From the NCBI GenBank assembly GCA_903825285.1, contig CAIJZY010000031.1, positions 1-64,000 of the forward strand: a DNA stretch of 64,000 nucleotides, read 5' to 3'. Source of the stretch: an uncultured Opitutia bacterium. GTDB taxonomy: Bacteria > Verrucomicrobiota > Verrucomicrobiia > Opitutales > Opitutaceae. How positions within the stretch are numbered: the stretch's first letter is position 1; each line of letters opens with the position of its first letter. This document shows positions 38,201 through 46,777 of this stretch, in pieces. Below the pieces are notes generated by a model. That model saw only the letters and a program-made list of their open reading frames with translations, was not told the DNA's origin and did no database searches. The translations under genes were made by a program, and so were the position numbers.

Positions 38201-38480
38201 TGGTCGTGGCCGCGTCCTCACCGCGCACCGTAAGATTGCCGCGCTCGCGCTGGACGTAGACGCGCTCGTGGTAGGTGCCGGGCTTGACGAGGATGACCCA
38301 GCGCGGGTCATGGACGCCGACGCGCATCGGCGCCGCGCTGATCGCCTCCTGCACGGAGCGGTAGGCGCCGGAGCCGTCGGCGGCGACGACCACATCAACC
38401 CCGGGCGGGTTGGCTCCCCGCAGCACCGCGGTCACGGCAGCCGTGACCAGCGCGAGACCGACTCGGGAAAAAATTCTCAT
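35265..38480 (-). CDS. Three-enzyme fusion: pectin methylesterase (CE8), rhamnogalacturonan acetylesterase (CE12), GH43
   Basis: A 1071-residue exported protein. After a signal peptide (MRIFSRVGLALVTAAVTAVL), residues about 28-325 are a CE8 pectinesterase helix (WQDTILVN, DFIFGGATAYFERC, YLGRPW). Residues about 333-560 are an SGNH/CE12 acetylesterase (FAGDSTMAD, NYAVNGRSTKSF, QFGHND and the catalytic DNTHFTATG). Residues about 570-860 are a GH43 propeller (ADYSDPDVV, FHAGQYWIYYPD, LEGPKLYKRNGWYYVFAP), followed by a C-terminal beta-sandwich (about 870-1071). It would remove methyl and acetyl esters and trim arabinose or galactose side chains. Last gene of the pectin operon; ATG overlaps the preceding stop by four bases. 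Confidence 0.92.
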   Translation of the reverse strand: MRIFSRVGLALVTAAVTAVLRGANPPGVDVVVAADGSGAYRSVQEAISAAPMRVGVHDPRWVILVKPGTYHERVYVQRERGNLTVRGEDAATTIITFGLSAKVAGPDGKPIGTFRTPTVQVDGDGMTWEDLTIANSAGPVGQAVALRVDGDRVSFRRCRFLGWQDTILVNRGRHYFADCYIEGHMDFIFGGATAYFERCHIHCLGDGYITAASTPEGQEHGFVFADCTITGAEGVKTYLGRPWRDYARTVFLRTQMAGVVRPEGWHNWDRPAAERTTHYAEFACTGAGAQPSGRVAWRQKLLSGDSARYTPTAVLAGADGWAPAGGPTLHFAGDSTMADKPDLTDPERGWGQRFRELVRPPLRFANYAVNGRSTKSFRDLGNWDRLLQALAPGDWVVIQFGHNDPKQADPTRYTSAATDFPANLRRFVAEVRARGAHPVLATPVVRREWTAAGCLEDTHGAYLAAVRTVAAEEHVPLLELEAATRALVTQLGPAGSKALYMNFAPGEYPGLPAGKNDNTHFTATGARLVAALAAEEMRRLHLPIADFLMTPASAPWQPDLGDGRYRNPVLAADYSDPDVVRVGDDYWMTASSFSHVPGLPLLHSRDLVNWTLVGYALPRLVPDAAFRSPRPGEGVWAPAIRFHAGQYWIYYPDPDFGIYVVTTRDPRGPWSAPVLVKGGKGLIDPCPLWDDDGRVYLIHAWAKSRAGFNNVLTLLRLSADGLRVEEDLGIVIDGAKYPGTTTLEGPKLYKRNGWYYVFAPAGGVATGWQVVYRARDIRGPYADRIVLAQGATTVNGPHQGALVDTPSGDFWFLHFQDQGVYGRVVHLQPAAWRDDWPLMGTGIVTGAACGDPVLTHAKPALPAQAIAVPATSDDFTGPRLGPQWQWQANPGEGWYSCAAVPGALRLYAQPSPRPGNLYTAPQLLLQKFPATEFSVTVQLELSAKADGDSAGLIIFGRDYAWLGLRRSAGRTALLYAVAADAAAGAPQVERELAASSSGPVQLRAVVRAGGAVEWSYRTGEGNFTAVPGPAFAAKVGHWVGAKVGIFAAGAAGTSADFTSFQVGPAALSAVR

Positions 38481-40459
38481 GACCGGTGATGCTTGGCCTG
38501 CCACCGGGGAAAGTCCTTCTCCAGCAGCTGGGCGGGCCAATAGCCGAGGTAGGCATAGCCGGTGCGGCGCTCGCGTTCGATCGCATTGTAGTCGGAGCGG
38601 AACACGCGGTCGCGGCCGACGAAGATGGGGCGGTTGGTGCCGATCTCGTAGAAGCGCGCCCAGATCACAGGTGCGGCCGAGTCCGCCACGGCGTGCCGGT
38701 CCCGGTGTCCGTCGGCCCCGGGCGTGGCGTCGAGCCGCAGCCCGGGGATCGCCACGGTGCGGAACCAGGCGACAGCGCCCTCGATCGCCGCGATCACCTC
38801 CGGCGACGGGTCCTCGACCTGCATGAGCATCCGGACCACGCCCACGCTCTCATTGCCGGAAAGGGAGATCGGCTCGAAGTTGCGGGCCGGCGCGGGCGCC
38901 AGCGTGACCTCGTCGTGCTGCGCGCACCACACGGTGCGGCGGCCGTCCTCGATCACCTGGCAGCGGAGAATGCACTCGAGTCCCTTCGCCACCGCTCTCG
39001 CGGCGCGCGCCCGGCGGTCCGCATCCACGAAGGCGAACGGCGCGCGGGCATGGGCGACATCGTCCAGCACGCGCATGACCTCCGCCATGGCGTCGTCGTT
39101 GAACGTGATGTGGCTGTAATAGCCGTGACGCAGCGGAAAGAACTGCGGCCAGCCGCCGTTCGGGTACTGCGCCGCGAGCAGGTAATCGAGCCCGCGCTCG
39201 ACCGCCGCGCGGTGCGCCGCGGTGCCGTTGCCCGCGCTGATCACACGCGCAAGCAGCCGCAGCTGGGTGTGCGTCGCGTTGTTGTCGATCGTGGGCATCT
39301 GCTCGTCCGCCGCCACGGGGTTCTGGCGGGCGGCCGCCTCGGCCGCGGGCGCGAGGGTCATGTCGCGGTTCTTCGGCCAGCCGCCGTCGTCAAACTGGTA
39401 GAGCAGCACCGTGTCCGCGACGGCGCGCGCCGCGGGCATCGCGTACCAGCTCGCGGGCTGCCTGAGCACGTCGCGCCAGGTCAGCGGCGCGGTCCGCTCG
39501 GCCGGCGCGAGGTGGACACGGAGAAAGGTATCCGCCGCCGCGAGCGTGGGCTCGAACCAGGGCTGGAAGAGCCAGAACGGGTGCGGCGTGCCGGGCACGA
39601 CCGTCAACTCGCTGGCCACGCCGGCGGCGTGCAGCCGGTCGCGCATGGCCTCGCGGCCGGGCAGGATCGGCGTTGGCGCCGTGCTGTTGATGAAAAAGGT
39701 CGGCGCGCTGCGCGGACCCACGTGCGTGAGCGCCGACGCGGCCCGCCAGGTGTCCGGTCGCTCGCTGAACTTGCCGCCAAGGTATCGCGTGGGCGCGCTG
39801 GGCGAACGCTCCTGCTGCGCCACCAGCTCGGCCCCGGTGAAGTCGGCCAGCCCGTCAATGTCCACCACCGCCTGGACCGCGCTGGATACGCCGCGCTCCC
39901 CCACGTCGCCCTCGAAGTCCGCCTGGCCGTTGGTCGCGCCGAGCAGCGCGGCGAGCTGGCCGCCCGCGGACATGCCGATGACGCCGATGCGCGCCGGGTC
40001 AACCCCGTGCTCGGCCGCGTGGGCCCGCAGCCAGCGGACCGCGGCCTTCAGGTCGTGGAGCGGATCGGGAAAGCGGGCAACCGGGCCGAGCCGGTAGCTG
40101 ACCGGCACGGCGACGTAGCCGAGGCCGGCGAGCCGCTTGGCAAACGGGCGCTCCATCTCCCGCGAACCCGAGTCCCAGCCGCCGGCATGCACCAGCAGCA
40201 CTGCCGGGAACGGGGCGTCGCCGGCCGGACGATAAAGATCGAGCGCCAGCGCGGTGTCGCCGGCCCGCGCATAGGTCACGTCCTCCTGCGCCGTTACTCC
40301 CGGCGGCAGGACATCCGCCAGCGGCTGGATCTGCGGGTACTGGGGACGAAGCTGCCGCGTGACATTCGCGAGGGTGAACGCCTCGGCCGCGCGGGTCGGC
40401 GCCGGGCGGCCGGCGACCGCCAGGGCGAGGAGCGCCGACCATGCCACGGTGCGGGTCAT
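38477..40459 (-). CDS. Fusion of an alpha/beta-hydrolase esterase and a PL10 pectate lyase
   Basis: A 660-residue exported protein with signal peptide MTRTVAWSALLALAVAG. Residues about 50-315 are an alpha/beta-hydrolase of the acetyl/feruloyl-esterase type (LLVHAGGWDSGSREM, nucleophile elbow GMSAGGQ, late PGTPHPFW histidine). Residues about 328-655 match family 10 pectate lyases (LLYQFDDGGWPKNRDM, TIDNNATHTQLRLLA, LAAQYPNGGWPQFFPLR, ESVGVVRMLM, RDRVFRSDYNAIERERR). It would deacetylate or de-esterify homogalacturonan and cleave it by beta-elimination. It is one base after exuT and overlaps the CE8/CE12/GH43 gene. Confidence 0.9.
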   Translation of the reverse strand: MTRTVAWSALLALAVAGRPAPTRAAEAFTLANVTRQLRPQYPQIQPLADVLPPGVTAQEDVTYARAGDTALALDLYRPAGDAPFPAVLLVHAGGWDSGSREMERPFAKRLAGLGYVAVPVSYRLGPVARFPDPLHDLKAAVRWLRAHAAEHGVDPARIGVIGMSAGGQLAALLGATNGQADFEGDVGERGVSSAVQAVVDIDGLADFTGAELVAQQERSPSAPTRYLGGKFSERPDTWRAASALTHVGPRSAPTFFINSTAPTPILPGREAMRDRLHAAGVASELTVVPGTPHPFWLFQPWFEPTLAAADTFLRVHLAPAERTAPLTWRDVLRQPASWYAMPAARAVADTVLLYQFDDGGWPKNRDMTLAPAAEAAARQNPVAADEQMPTIDNNATHTQLRLLARVISAGNGTAAHRAAVERGLDYLLAAQYPNGGWPQFFPLRHGYYSHITFNDDAMAEVMRVLDDVAHARAPFAFVDADRRARAARAVAKGLECILRCQVIEDGRRTVWCAQHDEVTLAPAPARNFEPISLSGNESVGVVRMLMQVEDPSPEVIAAIEGAVAWFRTVAIPGLRLDATPGADGHRDRHAVADSAAPVIWARFYEIGTNRPIFVGRDRVFRSDYNAIERERRTGYAYLGYWPAQLLEKDFPRWQAKHHRS

Positions 40460-40460
40460 C

Positions 40461-41870
40461 TCAGGCGTCCGCCAGCCGCACTGGCGCGAACCGCGGGGCG
40501 AGCAGGTGCATGATGAACCAGGCCACGACGTAGGCGGAGCCGCAGATGACAAAGAGGATCCCGTACCCGACCTCGATTTTATCCAGGGCGGCGAAGTGCT
40601 CGAGCAGCAGGCCGGCGATGCGGGCGACCAGGATGCCGCCGATGGCGCCGGCCATGCCGCCGAGGCCGGTGACGGAGGCCACGGCCTGCTTCGGGAACAT
40701 GTCGGACGCGGTGGTGAAAATGTTGGCCGACCACGCCTGGTGGGCGGAGCACGCGATTGCGATCGTGGCGACCGCGAGCCAGGTGTTGATCTGGCCCAGG
40801 CGCGACGCGAGCAGGACGGAGAGCGGGAGGACCGCGAAGATGAACATGGCGAGCTTGCGCGCGCGGCTGACGTCCATGCCGCCGTTGATGAAACGCTTCG
40901 GCAGCCAGCCGCCGAAGATCGAGCCGAAGGTGGACACCGTGTACACCACCGCGACGGCGAACGGCCAGCTGATCACGCCGGGGATGTCCGCCGCGCTGCC
41001 GGTGTAGCCCGGGTGGGCCGCGGTGTACGCGGCGACCTTGCGGGCATTCTCGCCGCCGAGGAAGGCGGGCAGCCAGAACAGGTAGAACCACCAGATCGGG
41101 TCGGTCAGGAACTTGCCGATGATGAAGGCCCAGGTCTCGCGGATCCGAATGAGGCGGAGCGCGGTCAGCCGCGGCGCCGCACCGGCCGGAGCCGACTGCT
41201 CGTCGCGGTCGCTGTGGATGAAGTCGTACTCCGCCTGGCTGAGCTGCCCCGTCGCCAGCTTCGCGGCGGGCGAGGCGTAGATGCGGTACCAGAAGAAGAG
41301 CCAGAGCAGGCCGATGGCGCCGGTGAGGACGAAGGCCCATTCCCAGCCCCAGGTGGCCGCGATGCCGGGGACGACCAGCGGCGCGACGATGGCGCCGACG
41401 TTGGCGCCGGAGTTGTACAGGCCGGTGGCGTAGGCGCGCTCCTTCTTGGGGAACCACTCGGCGATGGTCTTGTTGGCCGCGGGGAAGTTGCCCGCCTCGC
41501 TGAAGCCGAGCGCCGCGCGCCAGAAGCCGAAGGTGGCGGTGGTGTGGCCGAACGCGTGGCCGATGGCCGCGCCGCTCCAGCCGATGAGCGAGTAGGCGTA
41601 GCCCGCCTTCGTCCCCACGCGGTCGATCACGCGGCCCGCCGCGAGCATGCCCACGGCGTACGCCACCTGGAAGCAGATCACGACCGTCGAGTAGTTGAGC
41701 TCGCGCCCGCCCTTGTCCGCGCCGAACACGCCGCTGTCCGACAGCGTCTGCTTCAGCAGGCCGAGCACGTTGCGGTCGAGGTAGTTGATCGTCGTGGCGA
41801 AGAACACGAGGGCGCAGATCGTCCAGCGATAGCGCCCGATCTGCGCGTTGAGTTGATGCAGGGAAGTCAT
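40461..41870 (-). CDS. exuT: Hexuronate MFS transporter
   Basis: A 469-residue major-facilitator permease with 12 predicted helices of the anion:cation symporter (ExuT/GudP) type. The diagnostic N-terminal segment FFATTINYLDRNVLGLL is present, as are FSEAGNFPAANKTIAEWFPKKERA and the loop RVIDRVGTKAGYAYS. It imports galacturonate/glucuronate, and perhaps unsaturated uronates, across the inner membrane by proton symport. It sits in the pectin operon between the GH105/GH28 and esterase/PL10 genes. The ATG at 41870 (MTSLHQL) is used; the TTG five codons upstream is less likely. Confidence 0.93.
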   Translation of the reverse strand: MTSLHQLNAQIGRYRWTICALVFFATTINYLDRNVLGLLKQTLSDSGVFGADKGGRELNYSTVVICFQVAYAVGMLAAGRVIDRVGTKAGYAYSLIGWSGAAIGHAFGHTTATFGFWRAALGFSEAGNFPAANKTIAEWFPKKERAYATGLYNSGANVGAIVAPLVVPGIAATWGWEWAFVLTGAIGLLWLFFWYRIYASPAAKLATGQLSQAEYDFIHSDRDEQSAPAGAAPRLTALRLIRIRETWAFIIGKFLTDPIWWFYLFWLPAFLGGENARKVAAYTAAHPGYTGSAADIPGVISWPFAVAVVYTVSTFGSIFGGWLPKRFINGGMDVSRARKLAMFIFAVLPLSVLLASRLGQINTWLAVATIAIACSAHQAWSANIFTTASDMFPKQAVASVTGLGGMAGAIGGILVARIAGLLLEHFAALDKIEVGYGILFVICGSAYVVAWFIMHLLAPRFAPVRLADA

Positions 41871-41892
41871 GGGGCGGGGTGACAAATCGGGC

Positions 41893-44472
41893 TCAGGGTT
41901 TCGGCGGCGCGGCCGGGGGCATGGAGTGGAGGCTGGCCGCCGCCTGGGCGGGCGTGATGGTCACGCGCTCGAAGGTGATCGTGCCGGCGCCATTGACGAC
42001 CTCGGTCTCGCGCACGCCGCCGAACGCGCAGTCCGTGAAGCGGAGCTGGTCGATGACCGCGCCCGGGAAGCCGTTGAGGTACAGGACGCGCGGGCTGGCG
42101 GCGCTGGTGACGTGGTCGAGCTGGACGTTGCGCACCACGGGCCGGTACGGGCCGACGGCGCCCTCCTCGTACAGGAAATCGACCGTGACCACGGCCTCGC
42201 CCACCCGGCCGATCTTCACGCGGCGCATGAAGACATTTTCCAGGATGCCGCCGCGCTGGGCGTTGGACTTGAACCGCAGCGCGCGGTCCAGGTCGGGGCT
42301 GTCCATCGTGCAGTCCTCCACGAAGACATTGCGGACATCGCCCGAGATCTCGCTGCCAAGCACGACCCCGCCGTGGCCGTTGAGCATGGTGCAGCGGCGG
42401 ATGACGAGGTTCTCGCTGGGCGTGTGGATGCGGCGGCCGTCGTTGCCCCGGCCGGACTTGATCGCGATGCAGTCGTCGCCGGTGCTGAACACGCAGTCCT
42501 CGATCAGCACGTCGCGCGACGACTCGGGGTCGCAGCCGTCGTTGTTCGGTCCGGCCGTGTCGATCTTCACGCCGCGCACCGTGATGTTGCGCGAGAGCAC
42601 CGGGTGGATCTCCCACATCGGCGAGCGGAGGATGGTGACGCCCTCGACGAGGACGTTCTCGCAGCGGTAGAACTGGAGAAAATTCGGCCGCAGGCAGCCG
42701 CCCGCGCCGAAGCGGCGCTCGGCCACGGGCACGCCGCGCTCGCCGAAGTCGACAAGCCGGTTGCGCGCCGCGCGCTGGCGCACCGGCGCCTGGTCATGGT
42801 GGTTGTTCCAGGCCCACCAGGTGGACCAGTCCGCCTGGCCGTCGAGCGTGCCGGTGCCGGTCACGGCCACGTCGGTCTGCCCATAGGCGTGGATCAGGGA
42901 GGAGTAGTTCATGCACTCGACGCCCTCCCAGCGCGTGAACACGACGGGGTACGCGGCCGGATCGGTCACGAACCGCAGCGTGGCACCCGCGCTGACGTGG
43001 AGGTTGACGCCGCCGAGCAGCTCGACCGCGCCGGTGAGCCAGTCGCCGGCCGGCACGACCACGCGGCCGCCGCCGGCGGCGTGGCAGGCGGCGATGGCCG
43101 CGCGGATCGCCGCGGTGGCGTCGGCGCCGGGACGCGCGCCGTAGGCGGTGATGGCAAAGTCGCGCGCGGGGAAGACCGGCGCCTTGATGCGAGCCAGCAC
43201 GCGGTCGAGGTCGGACCAGCCGCGCACCACCTCGGGCGCGGCCGGCGCGGTCAGCAGGGTCTGGACCTCGAGGCCCGCGAGGATGAAGGGCGCGACGCCC
43301 TTGAGGTCGTTGTCCACGACGGGCTCGCTGACATAGTAGGCGTACGTGCCGTCGCGGGCCCGGCCGCTGGCCGAGGTGAAGCCGAGGCCGGCGACCTCGC
43401 AGACATGGGTGAGGCTGAACCGGTCCGCGCCGTCGGCGCGCACGCACTCGCGCACCAGTCCGGCATAGGCCTTCAGCACGACCGGCAGGTACGGCTCGCG
43501 CGGGAGGTAGCCCCGGTTGATTCCCTTCGCCAGCGCGTACACGAACATGCTGGAGGCGGAGGTCTCGAGGTAGTTGCCCGGCTTGCCGCCCTGGTCGAGG
43601 ACCTGCCACCACAGCCCGCTGGCCGGATCCTGGTGGCGCGCGAGCCCGGCGGCCGCGCGGCGCAGGATCTCGTTCACGGCCTCCACGTCGGGCTGCGTCG
43701 GCGGCAGCTCGTCGAGGCAGTCCACCAGCGCCATCGCATACCAGCCGACGGAGCGGCCCCAGAAGCTCGGCGAGTGGCCGGTCTTCGGATCAGCCCACGC
43801 CTGGGCCCGGGCCTCGTCCCAGGCGTGATAAAACAGGCCGGTGGCCGGATCAAAGGTGTGCCGGTCGGCCAGCAGCAGCTGCTTCGCGACATCGTCAAAG
43901 GCCGCGGGCTCCGGGGTGGTTTTCGCCGCATGGGCGAGGAACGGCGACGCCATGTACAGGCCGTCGAGCCACATCTGGTGCGGGTAGCGCTGCTTGTGCC
44001 AGAAGCCGCCGTCGGCCGTGCGCGGCTGCGCGGCGAGCTGGCGGCGGAGCGTGGCGAGCGCGGTCTTCAGGCGCGGATCGCCGGTCTGCTCGGCGCGCAG
44101 CTGCAACGCCCGGCCGGACGTGATCATGTCGAGGTTGAACTCGTCGGGGCGGTAGGTGGCGATGCTCCCGTCGGGCTGGACAAACGACTCGACCAGCCGC
44201 GCGGCGTAGGCGGTCGTGGCTGTGTCGCCGGTGCGGGCGGCGAGCTGCAGCAGCGCGTAGGAGAAGAGTCCGGTGGTGTAGTCCCAGCGCGCGCGCGGCG
44301 AGCCCAGGTAGTTCAGCGAGGTTCCGCGGCGGGCCATCTCGGACCGCGCGAGCCGCTGCGACCATTCCAGGGGCGTGGCCCCGTTGAAGGACGGCACCGG
44401 GTCCGCGGCGAGCAGGCGCAGCGGAAGCAGGAGGAGGATCAGGCCGAGCCGGCCGGGGCGGATGGTGCGCAT
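41893..44472 (-). CDS. Fusion of GH105 unsaturated uronyl hydrolase and GH28 polygalacturonase
   Basis: An 859-residue exported protein. After the signal peptide (MRTIRPGRLGLILLLLPLRLL), residues about 25-420 form a GH105 alpha-toroid (HQMWLDGLYMASPF, FWGRSVGWYAMALVD, GNYLETSASSMFVYALAKG), which removes 4,5-unsaturated galacturonyl residues from lyase products. Residues about 435-850 form a GH28 beta-helix with the four family motifs in the order NNDGCDPES, TGDDCIAIKSG, GHGGVVLGSE and RFK. The N-terminal motif is NND rather than the usual NTD, which is also found in exo-acting members. The fusion would make and then shorten oligogalacturonides in one periplasmic protein. It is tightly packed between the pectinesterase and exuT genes. 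Confidence 0.92.
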   Translation of the reverse strand: MRTIRPGRLGLILLLLPLRLLAADPVPSFNGATPLEWSQRLARSEMARRGTSLNYLGSPRARWDYTTGLFSYALLQLAARTGDTATTAYAARLVESFVQPDGSIATYRPDEFNLDMITSGRALQLRAEQTGDPRLKTALATLRRQLAAQPRTADGGFWHKQRYPHQMWLDGLYMASPFLAHAAKTTPEPAAFDDVAKQLLLADRHTFDPATGLFYHAWDEARAQAWADPKTGHSPSFWGRSVGWYAMALVDCLDELPPTQPDVEAVNEILRRAAAGLARHQDPASGLWWQVLDQGGKPGNYLETSASSMFVYALAKGINRGYLPREPYLPVVLKAYAGLVRECVRADGADRFSLTHVCEVAGLGFTSASGRARDGTYAYYVSEPVVDNDLKGVAPFILAGLEVQTLLTAPAAPEVVRGWSDLDRVLARIKAPVFPARDFAITAYGARPGADATAAIRAAIAACHAAGGGRVVVPAGDWLTGAVELLGGVNLHVSAGATLRFVTDPAAYPVVFTRWEGVECMNYSSLIHAYGQTDVAVTGTGTLDGQADWSTWWAWNNHHDQAPVRQRAARNRLVDFGERGVPVAERRFGAGGCLRPNFLQFYRCENVLVEGVTILRSPMWEIHPVLSRNITVRGVKIDTAGPNNDGCDPESSRDVLIEDCVFSTGDDCIAIKSGRGNDGRRIHTPSENLVIRRCTMLNGHGGVVLGSEISGDVRNVFVEDCTMDSPDLDRALRFKSNAQRGGILENVFMRRVKIGRVGEAVVTVDFLYEEGAVGPYRPVVRNVQLDHVTSAASPRVLYLNGFPGAVIDQLRFTDCAFGGVRETEVVNGAGTITFERVTITPAQAAASLHSMPPAAPPKP

Positions 44473-44483
44473 GGGCAGGCTCC

Positions 44484-45413
44484 TCACGGCTGCCAGTCGC
44501 CGAGCACGGCGGCGCGGTTGAATTCCGCCGGGGCGGGCTGGGACGAGACCTTGGCCCAGGCCACGCGGCCGGCGGGCGCCGCGCCGGGACCGGTGCAGGC
44601 GTACTCGGCGAAGCGGACCAGCGGCGGCTTCACGTTCCACTCGCGCCAGCCCTCGGGCCGCACGCCGGCGCCGAGCTCGCACTGGATGAAGGTGGCGCTG
44701 GGCGACTCGTGCCACGGCCGGCCGAGGTACGTCGGCGGATTGCCATAGGGGAACGTGAGGCGGCACGCGCAGAACACGAGCCCCACCCTGCCCGCCGGCG
44801 TGGCGGGCGCCACGACATAACCCGTGTCGCGGCAGAAGATCTCGCACCGCTCGAAGTACGCCGTGGCCGCGCCGTAGATGAAGTCCACGTGGCCCGAGAG
44901 GTAGCACTCGGTGAACACCTGCCGCCCGGTCTCGAGCCGGAGCGTGTCCTGCCAGCCGAGCAACCGGCACCGGCGGAAGGCCACGCGGTCGGCCAGCACC
45001 GAGCAGGCCTGCGCCTGCATGCCCTTGCCGTAGGTGTTCTCGAGCGTGAGGTTCTCCACGGCCGCGTCGTGCGCCTCCGCCGTGATCAGCAGCGTGGACG
45101 CGCCCTGCCAGCCGATCGGACGCCCGTCGGCGCCCGGGATCGCCTGCCCGAGGTTATAGGTAAGCAGCGTCGCGGGACCCGAGCCGCGCAGCGTGACGTG
45201 CGGCTTGTTCAGGACGGTGTGGCCGAAGAACGCGCCCGGCTGCAGCAGGATCACGCACGGGGCGGCGTTGTCGGCCGGCACGGCGTCGATCGCCTCCTGC
45301 ACCGTGGCGCAATTGGCGCCGGCGGCGGGGCCGACGACGCGGAACGGCCGGGGCTCGGCCGGGGCGGCGGCCGCGAGGGCCGCGGTGGCGAGGAACAGGA
45401 CGAGGGATTTCAC
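44484..45413 (-). CDS. Pectin methylesterase (CE8)
   Basis: A 309-residue exported enzyme that removes methyl esters from homogalacturonan. Signal peptide VKSLVLFLATAALAAAAPA, then a single right-handed beta-helix with the CE8 motifs GWQDTLRLETGR, HVDFIYGAATAYFERC and YLGRPW, that is, the catalytic QDT / DFIYG / LGRPW set. It starts with GTG at 45413, which overlaps the stop of the DUF4861 gene by four bases (GTGA), so the start is fixed by both coupling and the signal peptide. It is a paralogue of the first domain of the protein at 35265. Confidence 0.92.
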   Translation of the reverse strand: MKSLVLFLATAALAAAAPAEPRPFRVVGPAAGANCATVQEAIDAVPADNAAPCVILLQPGAFFGHTVLNKPHVTLRGSGPATLLTYNLGQAIPGADGRPIGWQGASTLLITAEAHDAAVENLTLENTYGKGMQAQACSVLADRVAFRRCRLLGWQDTLRLETGRQVFTECYLSGHVDFIYGAATAYFERCEIFCRDTGYVVAPATPAGRVGLVFCACRLTFPYGNPPTYLGRPWHESPSATFIQCELGAGVRPEGWREWNVKPPLVRFAEYACTGPGAAPAGRVAWAKVSSQPAPAEFNRAAVLGDWQP

Positions 45414-46639
45414 GGCGAGCCGGGGCCGACCGTGACGGTGACGGGCGAGGCCATGCGCGCGGCGCAGGCCGCGACGTAGTTGGTCCAGTCCTGCTCGGTG
45501 GTGAACACGCCGGCCTCGGACCAGCCCGCGCCGATCGCGTAGCGCAGGGGCTGGCCCGGGGTGACGCGCGCAAGGACGAGGCGGTTCACCGCGTCCTCCG
45601 CGTAGCCGGCGAAGGCGGACTTCGTCACCACCACCGCGGTGCCGAGCGAGCCGTGCGTCTTCTGGCGCACCCACTGGGCGAGCGACGCCTGGTCGGGCGC
45701 GGGGACAAAATCGGTCTGCGGATCCTGGCCCTTGTCCGTGGGAAATTTATGCAGGCCGACGCCGACGGTGAGTTCGCGTGGCGCGCCGCCGGTGACGGTG
45801 AACGTGCTCTCGACCTGGTCGAGGTTGTGCCCGGCGTCCACGGTGAAGCGCTTGGTCTCGCACACCTGGAGCCCGTCCGCCTCCCACGGCCCGTAGGTCA
45901 CCTCGAAGACCGCGCGCACCGGGCCGTTGGCGAGGATTTTCCAGGTGCGGTAGTTGCCGCTGATGGCCAGCCGGTGGCCGTCCCAGATCCCCGTGCCGCC
46001 GCAGCCGCGCGACTGGCCGACATTGTACATGTCCATGCCCTCGGCGAGGTCGTGCTTGTGGTAGAAGTCGTGGCCCTTGTTGTACCAGCGGTCGACGATG
46101 GGATAGCTGACGCGCTTGCACCAGACGTCCACGCCGCTCGACACCAGCACCTCCTTGTTGGTGCCGGGCGCGGCGGGGGCGGCGAGGCCCGGGCCGTAGA
46201 TGCGGTGGCCGATGCGGTCGTTTTCCCACGCGAAGTCGTCGAGGCGCTCGGGAACGTAGCGGGCGTAGGCCTGGACCGGGAAGGGCGGCGTGACGTCGGC
46301 GGTGCGCTCGATGGTGAAGATCGCGGAGCGCTCCCCCGCGGCGAAGTCATGCTGGAAAATCAGGTCGCCGTACGCCCCGCCCCGGCCCGAGGGATCCTTC
46401 GCGGTGGGGGCGACATTGGACACCTGATACGGCAGCGCGTGGCCGGCGGCGTCCTTGACGGCCAGATGGTAGATCTGCACCCCCGGCAGCTGCGCGGCGA
46501 GCTGCGACCAGGGCACGAGGATGGTCTCGGATGGGCGGGCGAGGGCGAGCGACTGGGTGACAGTGACCGTGGCGCGCTCGGCGGCGGACAGGGAGAGGCA
46601 GGCGGCGAGGCCGGCGACGGCCGGCAGCAGGATCTTCAT
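45410..46639 (-). CDS. Exported DUF4861-family protein
   Basis: A 409-residue secreted protein (signal peptide MKILLPAVAGLAACLSLSAAE) of the DUF4861 family, recognised by RYVPERLDDFAWENDRIGHR followed by MYGP-type IYGPGLA, DRWYNKGHDFYHKHDLAEG and ESTFTVTGG. The beta-rich fold resembles sugar-acting enzymes, and members are common in pectin loci, but I know no proven activity. Translationally coupled to the pectinesterase downstream; separated from kduD by 138 bases that contain a REP element. Confidence 0.88.
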   Translation of the reverse strand: MKILLPAVAGLAACLSLSAAERATVTVTQSLALARPSETILVPWSQLAAQLPGVQIYHLAVKDAAGHALPYQVSNVAPTAKDPSGRGGAYGDLIFQHDFAAGERSAIFTIERTADVTPPFPVQAYARYVPERLDDFAWENDRIGHRIYGPGLAAPAAPGTNKEVLVSSGVDVWCKRVSYPIVDRWYNKGHDFYHKHDLAEGMDMYNVGQSRGCGGTGIWDGHRLAISGNYRTWKILANGPVRAVFEVTYGPWEADGLQVCETKRFTVDAGHNLDQVESTFTVTGGAPRELTVGVGLHKFPTDKGQDPQTDFVPAPDQASLAQWVRQKTHGSLGTAVVVTKSAFAGYAEDAVNRLVLARVTPGQPLRYAIGAGWSEAGVFTTEQDWTNYVAACAARMASPVTVTVGPGSP

Positions 46640-46694
46640 GGGGCGGCAGGGGTGAAAGATGGGCGGGCGGAGGTTCGGCCGCGGGCTCGGGCAG

Positions 46695-46716
46695 TCGCGA
46701 GCAAGCCCGCTCCCAC
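46695..46716. repeat. Single REP-like palindromic element
   Basis: 22 bases, TCGCGAGCAAGCCCGCTCCC plus AC. They match the arms of the pair at 57956-58044 at 21 of 22 positions (C for T in the middle). It lies in the kduD-DUF4861 gap. Confidence 0.75.
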
Positions 46717-46777
46717 CCGGGAGGTCAGGCCTTCGACTTCGGAGCCAGCGGGGCGGGTGACATCGGGAGGGAAAAAC

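Noticed and set aside
44473-44970. Longer N-terminus of the GH105/GH28 protein
   Set aside because: It would overlap the whole 3' end of the pectinesterase gene. The ATG at 44472 starts a clear signal peptide just after that gene's stop.
46695-46716. The REP-like sequence as a terminator splitting kduI-kduD from the enzyme genes
   Set aside because: It may reduce read-through, but there is no U-tract and the arm is a single short hairpin. Without transcript data I keep it as a repeat and treat the operon split as open.
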